Assembly: GCF_047663525.1 (NCBI RefSeq)
Contig: NC_092603.1
Span: forward strand, 1,508,001 to 1,572,000
Direction of reading: 5' to 3'
DNA: 64,000 nt
From: Anas platyrhynchos
Taxonomy: Eukaryota; Chordata; Aves; Anseriformes; Anatidae
Below, piece by piece: positions 55,254-64,000 of the stretch. Position 1 is the stretch's first letter. The number at the start of each line of letters is the position of its first letter. A model generated the notes under the pieces. That model made no database searches and was not told the DNA's origin. It saw only the letters and a list, made by a program, of their open reading frames with translations. The translations under genes and the position numbers were made by a program.

Positions 55254-58116
55254 TGTTTGTTTAGAGAGTGAGACTTACCCAGGTCTACAGCTTGTTTCTC
55301 TGGAAAACAAAAGAAAAAGGAATTAATGGTCAGAGGAAGAAATTTGTTATCTCTTGCAAAAACCCAAATTCCTGCTCTCCCTGGAGTGAGAAAACACAGA
55401 AAAGACGAAAAGTGAATGGGGATCGCTAGAATGGGGACAGAGCACCTTGCTCCCAGATTCAGAAGGACCAGACTAACAGGGAGCAAGGACCCAGCTTGGA
55501 GCAAGGCTCGTGCACGTGGAGCAGTAAGGACAGACACTTGTGTAGCTCTCTGCACCACGCCACCAAAACACAAGGGGAAGTAAAGGGAGATGGGTGGAGG
55601 ACGTCCCTGTCTTGGAAACATCAGTGCAGAGCAGGGCAGCCCTGCAGCTCGCTCCCCATCCCCACCTTGATCCCCGTTCCTTTCAGCCATCCCGGCCGTG
55701 TCCCTTCCCCAGGTCAGCCCCAGCCCCAGCACTCCCCACTCCCACACCAGGCTCCAGCTGCTCCTCCAGCACCCCCGAGCCACCAGCACACAAGCCCCCA
55801 GAGCCCACCCAGACCAGGCCCTCCCACACAGACACCACTTCCGCAGGGGCTGGGGGCAGGGACTGCAAGGACTCACCCAGCTCTCGGCTCAGTGTCGCTG
55901 AAAACCAAAGGTGGAGGAAGAGGTGGTGAGCAGAGCAGCTTGGTTGCTGGGTGGGAACATGTGCAGGGGGGCTGCGCCTTGCCACCAGCCCCACGCTGCA
56001 GCCATGCTCCCTGGCCTCCCACCCAAGGCCCCTTGCTCCAGACCCACACAGGTCCCTGCAGAACACCTCCCTCTGCTCCATCCCTGCACTGCCAGCTTAC
56101 CTTGCTTTCGAAAGAGATAAACACCAAGGCCAATGGACACAGCCAAAAGCACGAGGACCAGAGCCAGAGCCACCATCCAGGGCTGGGCATTGTGGAAGAA
56201 GGGAGCTGAGAAAAGACACCAGGAAAAGGGCTGTGTTTCCATGCACGTGGATGGAAAAGCAAGACCCAGACTTCTCCCGGCTCAGGACAAGTGCAGGGGC
56301 CAGGAACACCTCACCCTGGCTGAGCCATTTGTACCTGCGATGTGCAGGGATGATTCCCGTTCCTGCTGGAGGCGGCTGCTCCTGACCACGCAGGACAAGG
56401 GCCCTTCCACGCTCCCGGTCACGATGATGGCACCTTCGATTTCAAAGAGCCCCTCCTGGTTCTGGGAATGTGTCTGGGAGACCGAGGGCAGGTGCTGCCC
56501 GCGAGCATCCCTCCACAGCAGCTGTGGCAGCGGGTACCAGCCGGCCGATCGACACAGCACCCGGACACCTCCGGCCTCGTAGCCCCCCAGGGAGAGGTGG
56601 GGGTCAGCACCTGTGGCTGGGGGAAGAGCGTGTGGCTGGGGCTTGACTTGGAGAGGGATTCAGTTCCAAGGCAAAGACCCCATCTGCTCCCATGCCAGCC
56701 ACAGCCCAGACCAACCATGGCCCCAGGGATTCTCAGACCTGGCAATCCACGCACCTACCCTCATCCCAGACAACCCTAGCTGGTGCCAGAACCAGAGAAA
56801 AGGGATGCACATGTACAATGCCAGTGGCCACAAATTACCCAGGAAACCCAGGTGCTGAGCTTCAGCACCTCCAGGCAGCTTCTCTGCACCAAGCTGTGCT
56901 GGTTCAAGAAGCCCCGAGACTTCCAGACAATGTCTCACGTCTCCCCCAGCATGAAAAGCAAAACCCAAAAGACGTCCAGCTGCTCAGAGGTCTCTTCCCT
57001 GTTCCAGGCACTGTGTTTGGTAGCGTCATAGGCACAGATGAAGGTGCTGCTCAGCAGCCTGTGCACAGTGCCCTTAAACCATCATGGGGATGGTCTGCAT
57101 AGACACCAGTGAAAACTAAGAACTATATCCTACCTATGGATCTCTCTTCCCAAATACTACCTCCATTTCCATGACCATATTCCATGGTGTTTAATAGCTG
57201 AGACAGGAAAAAGAAACTTAAATTCTCCCCTGGAATTCCCGGTGTATTACCCCAGCCACAAACCTGACACCTCCAGATCCACTGTTGCTTCATCATAAGT
57301 ATCAGCATTTTTCACAGTGCAGAAGTACTGGCCATCATCAGAGGTTCTCAGCCCTGTGATTCGCAAGTCCAGGCTTCCAGCAGAGAGACCATCTCTGACC
57401 AGCTCTGTCCTCCCGGCATATGCCCCCATCTGCTCCCTGTATAGGTCCTGACCATTGCAGTAGTGGTGCACTGTCTCAGACAAATCATCCCGGATCCACC
57501 TGACCTCCAAGCTGCGAGCATCACGTTGAGGGGACAAGTGGCAGGGCAGCACGACATCCTGCCCCATGGTGGCAGTGACAGGGTGTTCTGGTCCCTCCAC
57601 TCTGAGCTGGGCTGGACAATGGAGAAGGGCACAGAGAGGCGTTGAGATTTTGCCATTGTAAATTTAGGGTCAGTTAGTGACAAAGGGCGAGCTGTGTGTG
57701 AGTTGGTGCATGCTGTGTCCGCCTTGTCCTGTTGGATACTGGTGTCACAGGAGAGGGAGAGGGAGGATGAGCAGGAGAAGGAGGGGTGCTGGGAGTGGGA
57801 ACCCTCTCTGCAGCATTTAGGCAGGTGAAGAAGAGCCAGAAAGTGCAGCCGAGGCGGCGCCCGGATTGCATGGAAGAACCAAAGGGAAAGCGAAACCGAG
57901 AGGGGGCAGAGCTGTGGGCTCAGGTTCCCCCTGTCCCACGGCCGCTCCCCTGCCCCACATCATCAAGTCTGTCAGGACCAGAGGGGAGAACCCCCAGCAG
58001 CCCTGCAGGATCCTACCTGAGCCCAGCTGGAGAAGGAACAGAGTGACGAGGGAAGTCAGGAGGCCCCTGGCATGGCCAGTGAGGCTGGGGTGTCTGTAGA
58101 CACAGGAGAGCCCCAT
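53993..58116 (-). CDS. BGL6: butyrophilin-like receptor, twin of BGL3, intact
   Basis: The exons are 58017-58116, 57264-57611, 56335-56616, 56101-56205, 55877-55897, 55279-55299, 55110-55130, 54981-55001, 54799-54831 and 53993-54621; 1581 bp and 526 residues with the same domain boundaries as BGL3. The displacement from BGL3 is 29058 bp over B30.2 and 29072 bp over the Ig exons; the 14-bp change comes from a longer TA microsatellite at 55204-55250. Coding differences are few, mostly in V (SPQRDARSLEV, VHHYCNGQDLY, NADTYDEATVDLEVSG) and in the first heptad. The extra Cys in HHYCNG is odd for a V domain. Intact and probably expressed if BGL3 is. Confidence 0.87.
54981..55897 (-). CDS. BGL6 four 21-bp heptad exons
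   Basis: The exons are 55877-55897 (ATLSREL), 55279-55299, 55110-55130 and 54981-55001; linker 54799-54831. The first heptad and its intron match BGL5 (48348) rather than BGL3, a hint of sequence exchange between neighbours. Confidence 0.84.
55204..55258. repeat. TA/TTTG microsatellite in a BGL6 intron
   Basis: A long (TA)n run followed by TTTG units. The BGL3 counterpart at 26145-26190 is shorter in TA and longer in TTTG. Confidence 0.9.
56101..56205 (-). CDS. BGL6 transmembrane exon
   Basis: VALALVLVLLAVSIGLGVYL and FRKQ; identical in plan to BGL1 and BGL3. Confidence 0.88.
56335..56616 (-). CDS. BGL6 IgC-like exon
   Basis: An open 94-codon domain with VLCRSAGWYPLPQLLWRD, GLFEIEGAIIVTGS and RLQQERESSLHIA. 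The V-C intron (56617-57263) is 647 bp, as in BGL3. Confidence 0.88.
57264..57611 (-). CDS. BGL6 IgV exon
   Basis: An open V-set with the normal Cys pair plus a third Cys in the VHHYCNGQ segment, where the other copies have His or Arg. Confidence 0.9.
58017..58116 (-). CDS. BGL6 signal peptide exon
   Basis: ATG at 58114-58116; MGLSCVYRHPSLTGHARGLL and a hydrophobic core ending LQLGS. Intact donor. Confidence 0.8.
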
Positions 58117-58604
58117 CTGTGCTGCAGCGGGAGCAGGAGCTGGCATCAGAAGCTGGAGCAGAAGAGAGAGGGGACCAAGGGGCTGCAGGCACCACAGGCA
58201 GATGGGGAAGGAGTCCCCCTGGGCCCAGGCACAAGGAGCCACAGCCAGCAGCGCCTTGGGCAGGGCGCAGAGCCTGCGCTTATCATGGTCTGGGGGACAC
58301 AGCAGGCAGCCCCCATGGGTCCTTCTCCAAGGGAGTCCCACCAACAGAGAGGTCCCTCACGGCACCCAGCAGAGCTGCGGAAAGCCCAAGGCTACGCCCA
58401 ACTTCCCTAACCTTTGCCCAGTTCCTGCCTGCAATAACCCTCTGGGAGCACCTTTGTCCCTGGGGCAATGGGAGCAAGTGTCCTGGGAGCTCTAGAGGCT
58501 TGGCACCACCATCCCATCACAGCTGGGTGCCCTGCCCAATGCCTTCAGCAAGCACAAGGGGCTTGTCCCCAGCAGGAGCCTCTCCAGAACACCAGTTAAT
58601 GCTA
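58117..58604 (-). other. BGL6 5' flank
   Basis: Conserved upstream block without the CR1 found upstream of BGL3. No gene seen. Confidence 0.4.
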
Positions 58605-60367
58605 GTCTTTCCCTGATGCTTCGACTCCGCCACTCCTCAATTCACTCTGCTCCTGCTCCTCAGGGGGTCCCTCCCATGGGATGCCGTCCTTCCCAAAATG
58701 ATCCTGCGTGGTCTTTACTCTGGCATCCCAGTGGTCTGCCCTTCCTGCCCGCCTTTTTACGTAGAGGGACGGAGAGTTCTTGCGCTCCAAGGAAAACATC
58801 CTTAGAGTCTCCAGCTCTCCTCAGCTCCTTTGTCCCATAGGATGGTATTCCAGGGGATCTCATCCTCTAGGTCTTTAAATAGCTTGGATTTGCTCTTTGG
58901 AAGTTCAGGGTCCTGCCTTGGCCCTTTGCCAGGCCCACATACCTGGAGATCACGAACTCAACCATGGCATGGTCACTGCAGCCCAGATTGCCTCCAGTCT
59001 TGACCTCTTTAATGAGCTTGTCCACATAGGTGAGCACCAGGTCAAGTAACTCTTCAGGTCAAGTATCGCTTCAGGTCAAGTAACGCTCCAGGTCAAGTAA
59101 CGCTTCTCGTTACTTGACGCTCCTCAACGCGCTCTAGGAATCTCCTGGATTGCTTAAAGCCTGCTGTGTAGTTTTCCCAGCAGACATCCAGGTGGTTCAA
59201 GTCCCCCATCAGGATGAGAGCGTGTGAGAATGATGCTTCTTGTAGTTGAAGCAAGAAGGCCTCATCCATAGGCTCCCCTTGATCAGGCAGCCTGTAGTAG
59301 ACTCTGGAAGAACCATGTTTCTGTGATAGCAATCAGGTCATATTTGTCTAGAATCACAGAATCACAGAATTGTCTAGGTTGGAAGAGACCTCAAGATCAT
59401 CGAGTCCAACCTCTAACCTAACACTAACAGTCCCCACTAAACCATATCCCTAAGCTCTACATCTAAACATCTTTTAAAGACTTCCAGGGATGGTGACTCC
59501 ACCACTTCCCTGGCCAGCCTGTTCCAATGTCTAACAACCCTTTCAGTAAAGAAGTTCTTCCTAACATCCAACCTGAACCTCCCCTGGCTCAACTTCAGCC
59601 CATTCCCCCTCGTCCTGTCACCAGGCATGTGGGAGAACAGACCAACCCCCACCTCACTACAGCCTCCTTTAAGGTATCTGTAGAGAGCAATAAAGTTGCC
59701 CCTGAGCCTCCTTTTCTCCAGGCTGAACAAGCCCAGCTCCCTCAGCCACTCCTCGTAGGACTTGTTCTCCAGGCCCCTCACCAGCTTCGTCACCCTTCTC
59801 TGGACCCACTCAAGCACCTCGATGTCCTTCTTGTAGCGAGGGGCCCAAAACTGAACACAGTACTCGAGGTGCGGCCTCACCAGAGCCGAGTACAGCGGGA
59901 CAATCACCTCCCTAGCCCTGCTGGCCACACTGTTTCTGATACAAGCCAGGATGCCGTTGGCCTTCTTGGCCACCTGAGCACACTGCTGGCTCATATTCAG
60001 CCGACTGTCCACCATCACTCTCAGGTCCTTCGCTGCCTGACAGCTCTCCAACCACTCATCTCCCAGCCTGTAGCTCTGCTTGGGGTTATTGCACCCCAGG
60101 TGCAGGACCCAGCACTTGGCCTTGTTGAACTTCATACAGTTGACCTCAGCCCATCGGTGCAGCCTATCCAGATCCTCCTGCAGAGCCTTCCTACCCTCGA
60201 GCAGATTTCTTTTTCAAGTCTAATTTCACCTTGGTTTCCAATTCCTCTTGCTTGTTTCCTGTGCTGCATACACTGGTGTAGAGGCATTTCAGCTGGGCTG
60301 TTGGTCGTATTGCATTTCTAGAACCCTTCCTGTTGTATTGGGACAGGTCACGAGAGTTTCCCTGCCA
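58605..60367 (-). mobile_element. CR1 LINE endonuclease fragment split by a younger CR1, unit 5/6 border
   Basis: Equivalent to 30030-31798 at a constant displacement of 28569 bp. It is interrupted at 59351-60217. Confidence 0.8.
59351..60217 (-). mobile_element. Nested CR1 LINE, copy by duplication of 30782-31648
   Basis: Same 867-bp length, same flanks and the same 232-codon frame with a few substitutions. One insertion was later duplicated with the host segment. Confidence 0.9.
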
Positions 60368-60706
60368 TTACTTAGAGTGATGGTGTTCTCAGCCATGCTT
60401 TCTTGCTCGCCCTGCCTGCAAGCACTGCCATGCAAACTGCCATGCCATGCCCTGACCAACACGCCATGCTCTGTTCACCACGCTCCTGGACTCTCGCTCT
60501 CCCTAGGGTTCTGCCTTTATATGACAGAAAGGAGGCTTCTGGATCCTCCCATGCCTCATCAGCTGGCCTCACAAGGGCTGCTGAGTCCTAGCAGCTCCCT
60601 TGGATTCCTCGAATACCCTCGATGAAGGAAAACCCCTGCATGCCTCGATCCTCCACTCTGCTGCAGGACGCATCTGCCCTGGAGCCAATTGCCTCGTCTT
60701 CTTTTG
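60368..60706. other. Unit 6 backbone, no gene seen
   Basis: Near-identical to 31799-32137 at a displacement of 28569 bp. Confidence 0.5.
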
Positions 60707-61045
60707 TAATGATTTAAAATATTCCCACACTTGGAATTTCCATGTTCAGAAGTTCACTTATTTAATTACACAGAGTATTGCTAATTCTTTTACATTGAAA
60801 TCCATGCTAAATAATTCATGCTTTCACGCACAAAGCCAAATTTATAAATGGAGTTAGGAACGGAGAACTGTAGCCCACAAATAGGGTTTGCAAACTTGAA
60901 GCAAAGGCGTGCCTGAAGTCTGAGTGCCCCCACCAGCTGACGCAGGTCTCAGCATGCAGTGAGGTGCGCGGGGCAGCCTCTGGAACCACTGCCCCTCATT
61001 CTTGCCCTGCTCCTGCAGGACCAAGGAGACGTGAGCCAGGAGTGC
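60707..61045 (-). pseudogene. Relic BG 3' end, unit 6
   Basis: Same relic, near-identical to unit 4. Confidence 0.68.
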
Positions 61046-61343
61046 AGAAATTTCTTCTCAGAAAGAATGGTTAGGCATTGGAACGGGTTGTCCTGGGAGT
61101 TGGTGGAGTCACTGTCCCTGGGGGCATTTAAGGAAAGTTTGGACGTGGTGCTTAGGGACATGGTTTAGTGGGTAATAGTGGTGGCAGAGAGGTGGTTGGC
61201 CCAGATGTGAGAAACAAAGATGTGATTTTGCAGCAGAAGGTGTGCTTTTGCAGTGGAAAATGACACTATTCTTGCGTACTTGGAAGGGATTTTGCAGGCA
61301 TGGCAGTGGCGTAGCAGTGATGACCTTAGAGGTCTTTTCCAAC
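61046..61343 (+). mobile_element. CR1 LINE 3' end, plus strand, unit 6
   Basis: Same insertion; resumes at 63144 after the LTR. Confidence 0.82.
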
Positions 61344-63143
61344 TGTACTGGGTCTGTCTGGGATGTTAACTTTCCCTGCAGCAGCCCATACAGTGCTGTG
61401 CTCTGCACTTGGAGCTAGAACAGCAGTGGTATCACACCAGAGTTGTGTCTGCTGCTGAGCAGTGCTGGCACAGCATTGGGACTCTCTCTAACCCTCCTAG
61501 GGGGTGGGCAAAAAAGTGAGAGAAGAAACATCACCAGAGCATGCTGACCTAAACCAACCAAAGGGATATTCCATACCATATCACAGAATCACAGAATTTC
61601 TAGGTTGGAAGAGACCTCAAGATCATCGAGTCCAACCTCTAACCTAACACTAACAGTCCCCACTAAACCATATGCCTAAGCTCTACATCTAAACGTTTTT
61701 TGAAGACTTCCAGGGATGGTGACTCCACCACCTCCCTGGGCAGTCCGTTCCAGTGCCTAACAACCCTTTCAGTAAAGAAATTCTTCCTAACATCTAACCT
61801 AAAACTCCCCTGGCATAACTTCAGCCCATTCCCCCTCGTCCTGTCACCAGGCACATGGGAGAACAGGCCAACCCCCACCTCGCTACAGCCTCCTTTAATG
61901 TACTTATACAGAGCAATAAGGTCACCCCTGAGCCTCCTCTTCTCTAGGCTGAACAAGCCCAGCTCCTTCAGCCGCTCCTCATAGGACTTGTTCTACAGGC
62001 CCCTCACCAGCTTCGTCGCCCTTCTTTGGACCCGCTCAAGCACCTCGATGTCCTTCTTGTAGCGAGGGGCCCAAAACTGAACACAGTACTCGAGGTGCGG
62101 CCTCACCAGAGCCGAGTACAGCGGGACGATCACCTCCTTAGCCCTGCTGGACACACTGTTTCTGATACAAGCCAGGATGCCGTTGGCCTTCTTGGCCACC
62201 TGAGCACACTGCTGGCTCATATTCAGCCGACTGTCCACCATCACTCCCAGGTCCTTCTCTGCCTGGCAGCTCTCCAACCATTCCTCTCCCAGCCTGTAGT
62301 TCTGCTTGGGGTTATTGCGCCCCAGGTGCAGGACCCGGCACTTGGCCTTGTTGAACTTCATACAGTTGACCTCAGCCCATCGGTGCAGCCTATCCAGATC
62401 CTCCTGCAGAGCCTTCCTACCCTCGAGCAGATCGACACACGCACCTAGCTTGGTGTCATCTGCAAACTTACTGAGGGTGCACTCAATGCCGTCATCCAGA
62501 TCATTGATGAAGATGTTAAAGAGGACCGGCCCCAGCACCGAGCCCTGGGGGACGCCACTAGTGACTGGCCTCCAACTGGACTTGGCTCCATTTACCACAA
62601 CTCTTTGGGCCCGGCTATCCAGCCAGTTTCTAACCCAATGAAGCGTGCGCCAGTCCAAGCCAAGAGCACCAGTTTCTTGAGGAGAATGCTGTGGGAGACG
62701 GTGTCAAAAGCCTTGCTGAAGTCAAGGTAGACCACATCCACAGCCTTTCCCTCATCTACCCAGCGCGTCACTTTGTCGAAAGTGACCATGGTCAATCATA
62801 GCTCATTTGTGGGAAGAAGAGAGTAATTTCTTTCCTCTGCTCTTCCAAATAGCCTTTATTGGATTTGTTTGTTTGTTTGATTTTCCCTTTCCCCCTCCCT
62901 TTTCCCCTTTCCTTTTTTCCTTTTTTTTCTTTTTTTCCTTTTTTTTTTTTTTTTTTTTCCAATTTAGTTAAATTGCTTAGTTAACAATAACATTTCCTTA
63001 CTATTTTTTTTTCCTTTAGTTAAGTTATCCTTACCTCAACCCGTGACCTGTTCTTTACTTTACTTCTTCCCCTCCTCATGTAGGGAGGGAGAGTGAGACA
63101 GCAGTTGTGGTGTTTAGCTGCCGAGCACAGTAAAACCACCACA
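61344..63143 (+). mobile_element. Solo LTR fossil (ERVL type), unit 6, with a CR1 inside
   Basis: CCAAC at 61339-61343 and 63144-63148. A younger CR1 interrupts it. Confidence 0.76.
61580..62784 (-). mobile_element. CR1 LINE, 1205 bp, inserted in the unit 6 LTR
   Basis: Minus-strand ORF2 with the reverse-transcriptase core: [37 protein letters not shown] and KFADDTKL, then the C-terminal region [10 protein letters not shown] and the 3' tail. The RT frame shifts once near 62640-62660. ACCAT flanks it at 61575-61579 and 62785-62789. The largest and probably youngest CR1 here. Confidence 0.92.
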
Positions 63144-63172
63144 CCAACTTCAATGATTCTTTGATCGAGGGC

Positions 63173-63508
63173 TGAAGTCTGAGGCCACCTGCTGCCTCTG
63201 CTTGGAGGACTTCCAGGAGCTGGTGATGCCTCCTGTGGGCACAGCCTCTGCAGAGCCTGTGTGATGGAGGCTGGAAACTCTTTGGGTGCCCCCAGGGCAG
63301 GGCAATGAACCCAGGTGGGACAAGGGGGTCCCAGGCACCAGCTGGGGAAGTGGGGCAGCTGGAGCTTTGGTTTCTCCCGGCTCTGACTCCCAGGAGACCA
63401 AGGAGTCAGTCTACTGCAAGACGCCTTCGCAGGCAGCAAAGCCTCAGGACAGAAAGCACCCTGCACATGCCACTGCCAGACTCCATCTTCGTGTGCAAAA
63501 CTTTATTT
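63173..63508 (-). other. 3' flank of the next gene
   Basis: Backbone sequence closest to unit 2 (12046-12380), for example in the ggagaccaaggagtc stretch. Confidence 0.5.
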
Positions 63509-64000
63509 CACAGAAATCATAGAATTGTAGAATATCCCGAGTTGGAAGGGACCCATAAGGATCATCAAGTCCAACTCCTGGCACAGCACAGGTCTGCCCA
63601 AAAGTTTAAACCATGGGACTAAGTGCACAGTCCAATCGCTTTTTAAATTCAGACAGGCTTGGTGCAGTGAGTACTTCCCTGGGGAGTGCGTTCCAGTGTG
63701 CAACCACCCTCTTGGTGAAGAACCTCTTCCTGATGTCCAGCGTAAACTTCCCCTGCCTCAGCTTAATGCCATTCCCGTGGGTCCTATCACTGTTGTCTAC
63801 AGAGAATAGGTCACCTGCCTCTCCACTCCCCCTTGCAAGGAAGTTGTAGACCATGATGAGGTCCCCCCTCAGCCTCCTCTTCTTCAGGCTGAACAGGCCC
63901 AGTGCCCTCAGCCATCTTCGTCGCCCTCCTCTGGACACTCTCCAACAGTTTAAAGTCCTCTTTGTACTGTGGTGCCCAGAACTGCACACAGTACTCAAGT
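63509..64000 (-). mobile_element. CR1 LINE in unit 6, cut by the window end
   Basis: Same insertion. It implies another BGL gene just beyond 64000. Confidence 0.85.

Noticed and set aside
22020-61570. Duplicated blocks as an allelic assembly artefact
   Set aside because: Not excluded, but unit-specific insertions (29344-29842, 61580-62784) and different neighbours make true duplication more likely.

Overview
The window is bird genomic DNA. It carries a head-to-tail array of six butyrophilin (BTN)/BG-like immune genes, all transcribed from the minus strand (right to left) and called BGL1 to BGL6 here in coordinate order. The bird assignment rests on CR1 LINEs, an ERVL-type solo LTR and a V domain of the MHC-linked BG type. 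The CR1 3' ends look waterfowl-like to me, but I hold that with low confidence.

A complete gene has, from 5' to 3', a 100-bp signal-peptide exon, a 348-bp BG-type IgV exon, a 282-bp butyrophilin-type IgC exon, a 105-bp transmembrane exon, a series of 21-bp exons each adding one heptad of a coiled-coil stalk, a 33-bp linker exon and a B30.2 (PRY-SPRY) exon. Every internal junction is phase 1, so any exon can be lost or duplicated without changing frame. The number of 21-bp exons is 19, 29, 4, 15, 16 and 4 in BGL1-6.

Layout. 1-10458: unit 1 with BGL1 (3191-9120), apparently intact, 600 aa predicted. 10459-21656: unit 2 with BGL2 (13947-21184), probably a pseudogene without V and C domains and without its ATG. 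21657-31798: unit 3 with BGL3 (24935-29044), intact, 526 aa. 31799-50929: BGL4 (35742-41527), whose B30.2 exon has lost its first half, and BGL5 (44247-49793), which lacks the IgC exon but is otherwise open. 50930-60367: BGL6 (53993-58116), intact, a near copy of BGL3 displaced by about 29.06 kb. 60368-64000: the 3' flank of a further gene lying outside the window.

Between genes, each unit repeats the same nested structure: a relic of an older BG 3' end, fused to a plus-strand CR1 3' end, into which an ERVL-type solo LTR inserted with a 5-bp target duplication (CCAAC), followed by a minus-strand CR1 and the 3' flank of the live gene. Old CR1 endonuclease fragments lie upstream of the genes, some split by younger CR1 copies. 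These shared insertions and their empty sites give a relative history of the array.

The proteins are predicted type I membrane receptors. The V (and C) domain would be extracellular, and a stalk of variable length would hold the B30.2 domain away from the inner face of the membrane. Ligands cannot be inferred from sequence.
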